Shown: positions 24,003 to 32,244 of the stretch, piece after piece | Layout: each line of letters begins with the position of its first letter | Numbering within the stretch: position 1 is the first letter of the stretch | Source of the DNA: an uncultured Lentisphaerota bacterium | Lineage (GTDB): Bacteria; Verrucomicrobiota; Lentisphaeria; Victivallales; GWF2-50-93 | Reading direction: 5' to 3' | Assembly (NCBI GenBank): GCA_903872565.1 | Contig: CAIQLG010000102.1 | Location: 1 to 40,576 of the forward strand | DNA length: 40,576 nt | Made by a program: the position numbers and the translations under genes | The notes under the pieces: model-generated | Seen by the model: only the letters and a program-made list of their open reading frames with translations | What the model was told of the DNA's origin: nothing | Databases searched by the model: none

Positions 24003-24926
24003 TTATTTTGCGCGGATAAGGATGGTGGAGGCCCAGGAAAGCCCTACGCCGAAGCCACTTATGAAGATTATTTTATTGTCTTTTCCGTTCATCTCGTTCT
24101 CGAGAAGAATCGGGATCGAGGATGAAACAGTGTTCCCATAGTCCCAAGCGTCAAATACGACTTTTTCCTGCGGAAGTTCGAGCCTTTTAGCTATGGTGTT
24201 GACGATGTGGAGGCTTCCCTGGTGGAATACAAATCTGTCAACTTCCGCCAAAGTCAAATTGTTCAATTTCATGCAGCAAACGACATCCTTCGGAACGGTT
24301 TTTGCCGCAAAATTGAATACCGATCTCCCGTTCATAATTAGTTTGCCGTCCTTGCAGATCAGATCCTGATAGTCTTTCCCGGTAGTTCCGTAGGAAAATT
24401 TGCCTGTTATATATTTAGGGTTGTCTGAAATCAGGGTCACGGCGGCGGCATCCCCGAAAAGAAGGGAAGTGTTCTTGTCCTCCGGGTTGATTATTTTGGA
24501 GTAGGGATCCGAAGTGAAGAGGAGTCCTGTCCTGAATTCGTTTTCCTTCATGAATGACTGTATTATGCTTAGTCCATATACGAAACCGGAGCATCCAAGC
24601 GAAATATCAAAGCTTGCACATTTTTCTGGCATATCAAGCTTTCCATGAACAATTGCCGAAGTCTGTGGAAGACTGAAATCTGGATTTTGAGTTATTACTA
24701 CGAGGACATCAACGTCTTCTTTTTTGATTTTGATCTTTGCCGCGAGATTGTTGAACGCCTTGATGCAGAGATCGGAACTTTCCTCGGAAGGATCTCTGAC
24801 GGAGATGGACTTGACACCGATCTTTTCGTCAATGAAGTCGGCAGTTATTCCAAATTTTTCCGTACGCTCATAGTTCGAGACTCTTTTTCCCGGGATGTAT
24901 GAGCCGATTTCCTGTATTCCGAGCAT
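24003..24926 (-). CDS. Ketoacyl-ACP synthase III-like enzyme in the pseudaminic operon
   Basis: This 307-residue thiolase-fold enzyme has the full FabH catalytic triad: C112 in LGCSGFVYG, H235 in FVFHQGS and N265 in DYGNTVSSS. HQGS replaces the more usual HQAN. It probably condenses an acyl-CoA with malonyl-ACP, or moves an acyl group to another acceptor as some relatives do. It lies between pseB and pseC, contacting pseC directly, so it is likely part of the sugar pathway. No acetyltransferase PseH is recognised in the locus. It may supply an unusual N-acyl group (for example a C4 acyl) for the sugar. It is probably not the housekeeping FabH, given its operon. Confidence 0.85.
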   Translation of the reverse strand: MLGIQEIGSYIPGKRVSNYERTEKFGITADFIDEKIGVKSISVRDPSEESSDLCIKAFNNLAAKIKIKKEDVDVLVVITQNPDFSLPQTSAIVHGKLDMPEKCASFDISLGCSGFVYGLSIIQSFMKENEFRTGLLFTSDPYSKIINPEDKNTSLLFGDAAAVTLISDNPKYITGKFSYGTTGKDYQDLICKDGKLIMNGRSVFNFAAKTVPKDVVCCMKLNNLTLAEVDRFVFHQGSLHIVNTIAKRLELPQEKVVFDAWDYGNTVSSSIPILLENEMNGKDNKIIFISGFGVGLSWASTILIRAK

Positions 24927-25017
24927 AAATCTACACTTTTTTGGACGACGTTTTATTTAAATATGACCCTCTACAGTACACCAAAGAAGCAAAGTGACAA
25001 GGGAAATATTTTTTTCT

Positions 25018-26025
25018 TTATTCCGATTTATGTTCTTCCTCGAAATCTTTGACAAGTGTTCTGATGTCTTCTAATGAGAGCCACTTGTCGTTCGTATTAC
25101 TTTTGTATGAGAAGCCCTCAGGACAGAGTGTTCCGCCGTCGTGTATAAGTTTCGCCTCATTGGTCCACCAGTGGAAATCAGGCTGAATCACGAAATATCT
25201 CTCGAACTCAAGGGTATGTCGCGATTCGTCCTCGGGTATCATGAGTTCGTGCAGTTTTTCACCCGGGCGTATTCCGATGACTTGTATTTTTGCGTCTGGA
25301 GCCACGGCCTTTGCAACATCAAGAATCTTGTAGCTTGGTATTTTTGGGACAAACACTTCGCCACCATGCATTATGTCAAAGCATTTCATGACGAAATCAA
25401 CACCTTCCTGGAGTGTTATTGAAAAGCGAGTCATCCTTTCGTCGGTGACCGGAATGACACCACCTTTTTTCTTTTTGAGGAAGAAAGGTATAACAGACCC
25501 CCTGCTTCCTACTACATTTCCGTATCTGACAACCGAGAATATTGTTCCATCACCGCCCCTCATGGAGTTTCCGGCGATGAATAGCTTGTCCGAACAGAGT
25601 TTTGTTGCGCCATAGAGGTTAACGGGGTTTGCGGCCTTATCCGTGCTGAGCGCTATGACTTTGCCAACCTTGTTCCTTATTGCAGCGCGGATTATGTTCT
25701 GTGCACCCATAACATTTGTCTTGACCGCCTCGATGGGGTTGTACTCACAGGCTGGGACTTGCTTGAGGGCGGCGGCATGCACTACATAGTCCACGTTCTG
25801 GAATGCCTCGTCGAGCCGGTTCTGGTCGCGTACATCGCCTATGAAATACCTCATGAACTTGTATTTTTTCCCAGAATATACCTGTTCCATCTCGAACTGT
25901 TTGAGTTCGTCTCTGGAAAAGATGATAAGTTTTTTTGGTTTATAATTTTCCACAACGGTTTTGACGAGTTTTTTCCCGAAGGACCCCGTTCCGCCCGTGA
26001 TAAGTACAACTTTGTCGTTCAGCAT
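25018..26025 (-). CDS. pseB: PseB-type UDP-GlcNAc 4,6-dehydratase (C5-inverting)
   Basis: This enzyme makes UDP-4-keto-6-deoxy-L-hexose from UDP-GlcNAc, the first step of pseudaminic acid synthesis. The 335-residue short-chain dehydrogenase fold shows the NAD(P) motif TGGTGSFGKKL (10-20), VVHAAALKQVPACEYNPIEA, the catalytic region STDKAANPVNLYGATK (D129, K130, Y138, K142) and VVRYGNVVGSRGSVIPFF. These are the FlaA1/PseB hallmarks rather than the larger CapD-like membrane form. It is the first gene of the minus-strand locus, 166 bases from the divergent glycosyltransferase. Confidence 0.9.
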   Translation of the reverse strand: MLNDKVVLITGGTGSFGKKLVKTVVENYKPKKLIIFSRDELKQFEMEQVYSGKKYKFMRYFIGDVRDQNRLDEAFQNVDYVVHAAALKQVPACEYNPIEAVKTNVMGAQNIIRAAIRNKVGKVIALSTDKAANPVNLYGATKLCSDKLFIAGNSMRGGDGTIFSVVRYGNVVGSRGSVIPFFLKKKKGGVIPVTDERMTRFSITLQEGVDFVMKCFDIMHGGEVFVPKIPSYKILDVAKAVAPDAKIQVIGIRPGEKLHELMIPEDESRHTLEFERYFVIQPDFHWWTNEAKLIHDGGTLCPEGFSYKSNTNDKWLSLEDIRTLVKDFEEEHKSE

Positions 26026-26104
26026 GATTTTTCCTTAATTAAAGTTTTGATAAAACTAAACAAGCTCCGCCCCGTCAATTGCACACCGGACAAGGAAAAT
26101 GAAA

Positions 26105-26132
26105 TTGACGCCTTTGTAAAGTGTCATAATAG
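26105..26132 (+). promoter_or_regulatory. Possible sigma-70-type promoter for the plus-strand glycosyltransferase genes
   Basis: TTGACG at 26105-26110 and TAATAG at 26127-26132 are separated by 16 bases in the 166-base divergent region between pseB and the GT39-type gene. Both boxes are approximate, so this is only a candidate. Confidence 0.3.
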
Positions 26133-26191
26133 TTTTAACCTGCTACATTACATCTATGCACCCTCTATTTCAAGTGTAAAACATTTCTATT

Positions 26192-27076
26192 ATGTTCCTG
26201 GACAGATGTGAAAATCTGAATTATTTTAGGAGCTGTTTTCCGGAGATTGTTTTAAATTGGATGAAAGAAGCCTTTATGTGGAAATTTAATTCGACGCTCA
26301 AACTCCTGATTCTTATGATGATTGCCGGTCTGATCTTCCGGGTCGCACGTATTTTCGAGGATCATTACATAGACAAGGACGCGGTGGTATATATTTCAAT
26401 GGCGGACAAGATGGCGGATGGGCACCTCAAGGAGTCATTCAGCATAATGCCACGGATTCCCCCTCTTTACATTGCGCTGATGGCTTTAGGAAAAAAAATT
26501 GGAATAGGAACCGAAACTGCCGGTAATATAATATCGCTTTTGGCTGGCATTCTATTAATAATCCCTGTTTTTGTTGTAGCCCGAGAGATTGCTGGCGAAA
26601 AGGTGGCGCTTGCGGCGGCATTTCTCGCCACGACACATCCGTATCTCATACGTGACAGCGCGGAAGTGATGCGTGATTCCCTTTTCCTGACCCTACTTTT
26701 CACAAGCATTGCATTTGCCGTGAAGGCCGCCGGAAAAGAGGCTTATTCCAGACTGTGGTATCTTTCCGGTTTTTTCGCCGCATTGAGCATTCTTACAAGA
26801 AGCGAGGGGAACGAGCTCCTGTTGGCATTTCCTGTATGGGTTTTATATGAGATTCTGAGTTCTTGGGAAAAAGGTGATTTGAAACTTGTTTTAAAGAGAT
26901 TTTTGTTTTCTGCTACTGCGGCTTTCGCGGGATTCATCATTGTGGCGGTGCCATCACAGTTTTTTCTTTTCAGAAACGGCTCGGATTGGACGATGCTTGA
27001 CAGGAGGATCTTCAGCTATGCAGAATCCTTCATGTCTCTTTCCAAAGAGCAGATAATAGAAACGGAAGGACAGTGA
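26192..27076 (+). CDS. GT39-type membrane glycosyltransferase, N-terminal part
   Basis: This 294-residue protein is polytopic, with membrane segments near residues 36-52, 108-127, 138-155, 163-180, 190-206, 218-234 and 247-266. HYIDKDAVVYISMA provides the acidic residue after the first helix, and MPRIPPLYIALMALGKK is the PPLY motif of the PMT/ArnT-like GT39 group that uses lipid-linked sugars on the periplasmic side. It stops at TGA 27074-27076, overlapping the start of the next ORF in another frame. GT39 proteins normally have 10-13 helices and 500-700 residues, so this is probably the front half of a gene broken by a frameshift. The exact start (26192, 26262 or 26274) is uncertain. Confidence 0.7.
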   Translation: MFLDRCENLNYFRSCFPEIVLNWMKEAFMWKFNSTLKLLILMMIAGLIFRVARIFEDHYIDKDAVVYISMADKMADGHLKESFSIMPRIPPLYIALMALGKKIGIGTETAGNIISLLAGILLIIPVFVVAREIAGEKVALAAAFLATTHPYLIRDSAEVMRDSLFLTLLFTSIAFAVKAAGKEAYSRLWYLSGFFAALSILTRSEGNELLLAFPVWVLYEILSSWEKGDLKLVLKRFLFSATAAFAGFIIVAVPSQFFLFRNGSDWTMLDRRIFSYAESFMSLSKEQIIETEGQ

Positions 27077-28257
27077 TGAACGCCATTTTCTCAATGGAAC
27101 TCTGGTTTTATCTTGTAGGGCGGGTTTCCAATGCGCTTCTTCCTATCCTTCTTGTGCTTCTTTATTTTGCCTGGAGATCCCGCAGGTCATTTGCCAGAAG
27201 CGGTGCTGTCCGTCTTTTTCTCATATTTTCAGCGCTTGATATTCTAGTCCGTTTTTTTCTGTTTTTTGGAGGGGTACCCTATCAGGGCAGATATTTCCAT
27301 GTCCTCATCATCATCTGTTGTATTCTCGGTGCGGCAGGTTTTCTCCCATTTGTAGAATATGTTTCACGCTTAGGAAAAAAATTCAAATGGCTGAACTACA
27401 AGAAGGTTCTCGCCGGAACTGTCATTCTTGTTCTTGCCGTGCATGTGGGCAAGGCGTTGAGCCCGCCCGATAGAAAATGCTGGCTCGATGAGATTCCGGC
27501 ACTGATCAGAAAAAACTGCCCCGAGGGAAAAAAGCCAATTCTCATATCGGAGGACGACGACGTCAGGATCGGATATTATGGCGGAGCCGAATACTTGAAA
27601 TTTTCACGGCCCGATGCGGTTAATTTTTTTATGGAAGAGCCATTTACAGTGGCTGGAAAAGAAAGTCGGATGGAAAACCTTCTTTCGCTTTCGGACGGCA
27701 AGAAAGATCCTAAAATCGAATTCGAGGGTACGGCAGAATTAAGGGTTGACCTTAAAAAAACCTATATTTACAGCCGCGGAACAATAGTATTTTGTGGGGA
27801 AGGGCTGGACAGGCTGGAAATCCTTCTTCCAGAAAATAAGAAAAACAATGCCAAGTGGCTGAAACTTGAGAAGAACTTGGACGGCACTTATTCGGCAAAC
27901 TATCTTGGCTTTCCTTCAAAATCTTTCAAAATACTTGTCCGTGCGCCTGAAGGAACACACTGGAAACTCGGTGAAATTTCACTTGTACTTGGAAACAAAT
28001 GGGAATTCCTGCGCCTTGGCAGGGAAAACACGACAGGATTCAAATTCCCTGTGCTTCCCGGCAGAAACATCAGCGAGATAGATAAATCCATATCTGAACT
28101 TGGCGGAGACAATGTTTTTGTTCTTGTCAGGGTAAACGACGAGAAATTCAGAGCGCTTTTCAAAAATGCATGTTGTAATTTTCCGTTCAAATTCATCGCG
28201 GAAAAAAAAGACCGCCGAAAGGGATTTTATACTCTTTACCAGGGAAGATCCAGATGA
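27073..28257 (+). CDS. GT39-type membrane glycosyltransferase, C-terminal part
   Basis: This 394-residue protein has about four membrane segments in the first 140 residues (LVGRVSNALLPILLVLLYFAW, LFLIFSALDILVRFFLFFGG, IICCILGAAGFLPF, VLAGTVILVLAVHVG). GVPYQGRYFHVLIII resembles the conserved Y(Q)xRY region late in GT39 membrane domains. The remaining 250 residues form a soluble periplasmic domain rich in beta strands. It begins at GTG 27073 or ATG 27076, sharing bases with the stop of the upstream ORF. The most economical reading is one gene of about 690 residues with a single frameshift; two coupled genes cannot be ruled out. Confidence 0.68.
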   Translation: MMNAIFSMELWFYLVGRVSNALLPILLVLLYFAWRSRRSFARSGAVRLFLIFSALDILVRFFLFFGGVPYQGRYFHVLIIICCILGAAGFLPFVEYVSRLGKKFKWLNYKKVLAGTVILVLAVHVGKALSPPDRKCWLDEIPALIRKNCPEGKKPILISEDDDVRIGYYGGAEYLKFSRPDAVNFFMEEPFTVAGKESRMENLLSLSDGKKDPKIEFEGTAELRVDLKKTYIYSRGTIVFCGEGLDRLEILLPENKKNNAKWLKLEKNLDGTYSANYLGFPSKSFKILVRAPEGTHWKLGEISLVLGNKWEFLRLGRENTTGFKFPVLPGRNISEIDKSISELGGDNVFVLVRVNDEKFRALFKNACCNFPFKFIAEKKDRRKGFYTLYQGRSR

Positions 28258-29267
28258 AAGTCCTTTTCCTTTTAAAATCACTGAAGACACCAAGTTCGAG
28301 GATCAGGATTCTCGATATCATGCCGGAGCTTGAAAAGCTAGGCATAAGATGTGACTACGAGACTTTTCCCCGCAATATTATTAAGAGATATGTTTTATTC
28401 CGGAAATGTGAAAAATACGATGCCGTGGTTTTCCAGAAGAAACTCCTTAATTCAATCGAATTTGCAATTCTCAGAAAACACAGCAGATTTCTCGTTTTCG
28501 ACTATGATGATGCGATATATTATAAGAATGCATCCCCATCGCAGGATATGAAGGACTATCTAAGTTCGTCAAGTGAAAGAAGATTCAGGAGAATCATAGA
28601 AAAATGTGATCTTGTTGTTGCGGCTAACCGGGTGCTTGCATCAAAGGCAGGGGAAACAACCCCTGATTCAAAAATCCGCATAATTCCTTCGCCAGTGAAG
28701 ATGGATGAAATTCTTTCCAGAAGCGACACGGAAATAAGGGGGATTCCAGTGATAGGCTGGATCGGGATGAAAGGAAATCTCACCTTCATTGAATATATTT
28801 CGGATGCTTTGCGCGAACTTCGCAAAAAGCAGGATTTTGTATTGAAGATCATTTCCGACAATTCCATCGAAATTCCCGGGATAAAAATAGAATTTGTGAA
28901 ATGGAGTCTAGACGCGCAAAATCGCGAAATTCGCAGTTTTGACATTGGAATAATGCCACTTTCGGCTGATCCTTATTCGGAGGGCAAGGCTGCATACAAA
29001 CTGATCCAATATCTTGCTGCGGGTGTACCTTCTGTCTGCTCGCCTGTCGGAATGAACCTGGATTTCTGCCGGAACGACGAATATGCTATTTCAGCTGAAA
29101 AATCGGAAGATTTTGCGGAAAAGATCCTTCTCCTTGTGAAAAACTGCAAAATTCGCGCTATATTAAGCGAGAGTGGAAAAAAACTGGTGCGTGAAAGATT
29201 TGACATTGGTGTTGTGGCAAAGTCCTATGCGGAAGCTTTAAAGGATAATTTGCCACAAAAAGGCTGA
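28254..29267 (+). CDS. GT4-type glycosyltransferase
   Basis: This 337-residue GT-B glycosyltransferase has a short N-terminal domain starting MKVLFLLKSLKTPSSRIRIL and a donor-binding half starting at PVIGWIGMKGNLTFIEYI. The GT4 signature is in IGIMPLSADPYSEGKAAYKL followed by IQYLAAGVPSVCSPVG, with the E-x7-E-like positions partly kept. It overlaps the GT39-type gene by 4 bases, so both are made together and probably build the same glycan. The sugar transferred is unknown. Confidence 0.8.
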   Translation: MKVLFLLKSLKTPSSRIRILDIMPELEKLGIRCDYETFPRNIIKRYVLFRKCEKYDAVVFQKKLLNSIEFAILRKHSRFLVFDYDDAIYYKNASPSQDMKDYLSSSSERRFRRIIEKCDLVVAANRVLASKAGETTPDSKIRIIPSPVKMDEILSRSDTEIRGIPVIGWIGMKGNLTFIEYISDALRELRKKQDFVLKIISDNSIEIPGIKIEFVKWSLDAQNREIRSFDIGIMPLSADPYSEGKAAYKLIQYLAAGVPSVCSPVGMNLDFCRNDEYAISAEKSEDFAEKILLLVKNCKIRAILSESGKKLVRERFDIGVVAKSYAEALKDNLPQKG

Positions 29268-29339
29268 TTTTTATGAAAATTATTCTGTTATAGGCACAAT
29301 TCCTGCTACCAACATGGCTTTATGGCTTTTAAGGCAACT

Positions 29340-29876
29340 ATGAATTTTTTATCGAAAAACAGGGAAGATCAGCGTGGGCAAGCTACTGCTGAGCTTGTAG
29401 TGGCACTGGTTGCCATTGTCGCGATGGTTTCTGGATTCTTTCTTATCTCGCAACTCGGCATGACAAGCATAAAAAGTGTTCTGGCGGCTTCAGAGCAGGC
29501 GGGCATACAGTCTATCCAAGGAGTAAGCCAGGGTGCTCCGGTCTCAATTCGAGACTGGAACATTGGAAATGACAATATGGAAATGTCTCCTGATGATGTT
29601 CCAGTGACCGGAACTTTCGAGGACTCTTCGCGATTCACTGGAGAACTTTACACTTATGGGCTCAATCTCAGTGGAAAGCAGAAAAATTTTGCAACTGATC
29701 TTTCAAACTCAAATTTCTTTGTTTTTGCCGCAAATCTTACGAAAGGATCGGATACAAGTCAAGTTGACATTGAAGATGCCGCAAGCCTGTCCTGCGGCGG
29801 AAGGACACTTTTCGGGCTTACCAGCATAACCATAGAAAATAACATTTATCTTCCCGCCTTGACCGGCGAAGAATAA
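29340..29876 (+). CDS. TadE-like pilus assembly protein
   Basis: This roughly 178-residue protein begins with the TadE/pilin-like signature RGQATAELVVALVAIVAMVSG, a glutamate at +5-like position followed by a single hydrophobic helix. Proteins of this type are minor components of Flp/Tad pili. The rest (residues about 60-178) is an acidic exported domain with few recognisable motifs. I prefer ATG 29340, which has AAGG 5 bases upstream; a longer start at 29322 adds six residues. No other tad genes are in view, so it is isolated. Confidence 0.65.
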   Translation: MNFLSKNREDQRGQATAELVVALVAIVAMVSGFFLISQLGMTSIKSVLAASEQAGIQSIQGVSQGAPVSIRDWNIGNDNMEMSPDDVPVTGTFEDSSRFTGELYTYGLNLSGKQKNFATDLSNSNFFVFAANLTKGSDTSQVDIEDAASLSCGGRTLFGLTSITIENNIYLPALTGEE

Positions 29877-29898
29877 ATTCCGATTTCTTCTTCAACTG

Positions 29899-30354
29899 CT
29901 ATTTTGTGCTTTCTATGGCCTTTTTTGCCTTTTCATTTCTCACTTTTGCGCTGACTTCGATTTCCCATTCAAGGTTTATAGTGCGGATTTTTCCTACGAC
30001 ATCGCCGCCTTTCTGAATGATGGATGCACCCTCTGGAGAAGAATAGAATTTGATCATGGCATCAAGTTCCTCCTCGGTATAAAACTCCATATATGCGGGG
30101 ACAAATTTTTCCGCGAGGCTTTCCGATGTGGCAAACTTATGATAGAGTTTCTTGTCCTCCTCGCTTATCGGAGCCTGCTTGAGGTTTTCTAGAAGTGTAT
30201 CAACATAAATCTCCGAAATTCTTGTGAGGGAAATGACCTTTTCCGCCTTCTCTTTTTTTATGTTTTTTTTCACCTGGACTTCGTTGTCCTCGGTGAAAGC
30301 CGAAAATGCAAAAATAAAAAGAATGGAAAGCAAAGCCAAAATTCCGACCTTCAC
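29899..30354 (-). CDS. DUF2059-domain exported protein
   Basis: This protein has a signal peptide or anchor (VKVGILALLSILFIFAFSAF) and a DUF2059-like domain: AEKFVPAYMEFYTEEELDAM followed by IKFYSSPEGASIIQ. The family is of unknown function and normally exported. I chose GTG at 30352-30354, preceded by AGGAG with 8-base spacing; a longer ATG start at 30381 adds nine residues that are the ribosome site itself. It converges with the plus-strand TadE-like gene. Confidence 0.75.
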   Translation of the reverse strand: MKVGILALLSILFIFAFSAFTEDNEVQVKKNIKKEKAEKVISLTRISEIYVDTLLENLKQAPISEEDKKLYHKFATSESLAEKFVPAYMEFYTEEELDAMIKFYSSPEGASIIQKGGDVVGKIRTINLEWEIEVSAKVRNEKAKKAIESTK

Positions 30355-30390
30355 TTGAATATCTCCTTTTATGGGGAACATGAAATTTCG

Positions 30391-30421
30391 TTAAAAATAA
30401 AAACCCCGCATCTGCGGGGTT
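30391..30421 (-). terminator. Rho-independent terminator after the 69-residue gene
   Basis: On the minus strand AACCCCGCA and TGCGGGGTT form a GC-rich stem with a very short loop, followed by TTTTTATTTTTA. It lies 23 bases after the stop of the small gene at 30444. Confidence 0.8.
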
Positions 30422-30443
30422 CGAAAAAATCTGTAAAACCGCC

Positions 30444-30653
30444 TTATCCTTTGGCAAGAGGGCATTTAAGGTTGTCAAAAGTTTCCTTATTGACAAATTT
30501 TGTCAGGTTTGATCCGTCATTGTCTTTGGCACGCACGGCATATCTGAACTGGATGCCTTTGCTGGTGTTCCTTTCGTAGACGACCTTTCTGCATTCGGTC
30601 TCTTCGATGTTCGCCTCTGTCCTTTTCTTGACGTTGAAAAATTTCACTTTCAT
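30444..30653 (-). CDS. Small conserved-looking hypothetical protein
   Basis: A 69-residue basic protein (MKVKFFNVKKRTEANIEETE, then YAVRAKDNDGSNLTKFVNK). It has no signal peptide or membrane segment. GAGG lies directly before the ATG, and a strong terminator follows, so it is a real independently expressed gene. The pattern YAVRAKDxDGSxLxKFV with two cysteines looks like a compact beta-rich fold, but I do not recognise the family. The upstream AT-rich region (30654-30853) would hold its promoter and that of the divergent transporter. Confidence 0.65.
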   Translation of the reverse strand: MKVKFFNVKKRTEANIEETECRKVVYERNTSKGIQFRYAVRAKDNDGSNLTKFVNKETFDNLKCPLAKG

Positions 30654-30853
30654 CCTCGACTTCTCCCTTTTTAAGGTTAAACAACGCTATATCGAGCTTA
30701 AATAATCTATTGAAACATCAAATTCAAGCACAAAATTGCCAAAAAACATTTTTTTTGATAATTTAAATTTAGTAATTTGTACAGGTATCAATTTACCATT
30801 GCAGGATTACCTTCCCTGCATCAAAAAAATCAAAAAAACATTATTTAATCCAT

Positions 30854-32077
30854 ATGAAACATTATCATGCAATAAGAAATAGAATCTCAAATGTCAACCG
30901 TGACATCTGGCTTTTCTTGCTCGCTGTCGGAATCATAGGTTTTTCCGGGCAGATGATCGAATCCACATTCAATAATTTTCTAAACGATACATATAAGATA
31001 GGCGTCCTAGAGAGAGGAATATTGGAATTTCCCAGGGAACTTCCCGGATTTTCTGTAGCCTTTGTCGCAGCTCTGCTTTTCTTCCTGCCCGGACGGCGAC
31101 TCGCAGCGTTTGCGATGGTACTGCAGGCGATCGGCCTGATCCTGCTCGCCTTCTGCGCATCGTCATTTTCGATCATGCTCGTATGGCTCTTTATCATGAG
31201 CATGGGAATGCACCTTTTCATTGCGTTACAGAACAGCATTGGCATGGAGCTTGCGCGTGAAGGGCATGAAGGCAGGAGGCTCGGGCAATTCAGCAGCATC
31301 AGAAATTTCACTGCGATAGGAGGAAGCTTCCTGGTATACGTTGGATTCAAATACCTGCACCTGACATTCGCCATCACGTTCGTAATATGCGCCGCAGTAC
31401 TGCTGGCAGCCGCAGTCTGCTTCATGGCAATGACACCGATGCCTGTCCACAAGGCGGGACTGCACCTGAAACTGTACAGGGAGTACAGTCTGTTCTACTG
31501 GCTTAGCGTGCTCTACGGCACCCGCAAGCAGATATTCATAACTTTCGCTCCATGGGTGCTGGTCACCATATATGGCAAGCCCACGCAGGTAATAGCGTAT
31601 TTCTTCACCATAGGGGGCATAGCCGGAATCTTTTTCCAGCCACTTCTCGGATGGGTGATTGACCACCTCGGGGAAAGATTCGTACTTGCCTTCGAAGGGG
31701 TGTGCCTGGTCTTCATCTGCCTAGGATACGGCTTCGCGAAATCGGTCTTCCCGGACGGGAACACCGCATATTACATTGCGGCGACATGCTTCATATTCGA
31801 CATGATCCTCATATCTGCGAGCATGGCCCGTGCGACTTATCTCAAGAAGATAGCCATCCATCCTTCTCATGTTGCGCCGACGCTCACAATGGGCGTAACC
31901 ATAGACCACGCTTTTTCGATAGCAATTTCAATTATATGCGGATTTATCTGGTATAAATTCGGGTTTCAGTATGTTTTCCTGGTAGGAATGTTCATCGCCA
32001 TTACGTATTTCTTCTCGGTGATGGCGATACAAATACCAAATAATGTAAAATTAAGGTTGAAATTGAACCACAAGTAG
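30854..32077 (+). CDS. Major facilitator superfamily transporter
   Basis: This 407-residue protein has twelve hydrophobic segments typical of MFS carriers. Loop motifs include GRRLAAFAMVLQAIGL (the motif A-like region between helices 2 and 3) and GWVIDHLGERFVLAF (the matching loop in the second half, D-x-x-G-x-R-like). The substrate cannot be told. Codon use and base content look more GC-rich than the genes on either side, suggesting a different origin or higher expression. It ends next to a long AT-rich hairpin and converges with the initiator tRNA. Confidence 0.85.
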   Translation: MKHYHAIRNRISNVNRDIWLFLLAVGIIGFSGQMIESTFNNFLNDTYKIGVLERGILEFPRELPGFSVAFVAALLFFLPGRRLAAFAMVLQAIGLILLAFCASSFSIMLVWLFIMSMGMHLFIALQNSIGMELAREGHEGRRLGQFSSIRNFTAIGGSFLVYVGFKYLHLTFAITFVICAAVLLAAAVCFMAMTPMPVHKAGLHLKLYREYSLFYWLSVLYGTRKQIFITFAPWVLVTIYGKPTQVIAYFFTIGGIAGIFFQPLLGWVIDHLGERFVLAFEGVCLVFICLGYGFAKSVFPDGNTAYYIAATCFIFDMILISASMARATYLKKIAIHPSHVAPTLTMGVTIDHAFSIAISIICGFIWYKFGFQYVFLVGMFIAITYFFSVMAIQIPNNVKLRLKLNHK

Positions 32078-32082
32078 TTGAC

Positions 32083-32140
32083 TATAGTTTTTCATGGAAA
32101 ATAAATTCACAATGTGAATTTATTTAAATGAAAAACTATA
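32083..32140. terminator. Long AT-rich hairpin after the MFS gene
   Basis: TATAGTTTTTCAT (32083-32095) pairs with ATGAAAAACTATA (32128-32140) and AAATAAATTCAC (32099-32110) pairs with GTGAATTTATTT (32114-32125), leaving a 3-base loop and one small bulge. That is 25 paired bases. It lacks the usual GC stem with T run, so it may be a bidirectional terminator or a small palindromic repeat between the convergent MFS gene and tRNA. Confidence 0.55.
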
Positions 32141-32169
32141 ATATATAGGCTTGGACACTGGCCAAAAAA

Positions 32170-32244
32170 TGGTAGCGGGGGTTGGAATCGAACCAACGGC
32201 CTTCAGGTTATGAGCCTGACGAGCTACCTCTGCTCCACCCCGCA
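32170..32244 (-). tRNA. Initiator tRNA-Met (anticodon CAT)
   Basis: A complete cloverleaf is read on the minus strand: acceptor TGCGGGG with CCCCGCT, D stem GAGC/GCTC, anticodon stem TCAGG/CCTGA with loop CTCATAA, variable loop AGGCC, T arm GTTGG-TTCGATT-CCAAC, then A and encoded CCA. The first acceptor pair is T against T, a mismatch expected of bacterial initiators, and the D arm is initiator-like. Two of the three G:C pairs of the usual initiator anticodon stem are kept, while the 29:41 pair is A:T. Confidence 0.93.

Noticed and set aside
24003-24926. Housekeeping FabH
   Set aside because: It is wedged between pseB and pseC and coupled to pseC, with no fatty-acid genes nearby, so a role in the sugar pathway is more likely.
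30865-31452. Minus-strand frames opposite the MFS gene
   Set aside because: They are shadows of a well-supported 12-helix transporter and show no domain pattern.
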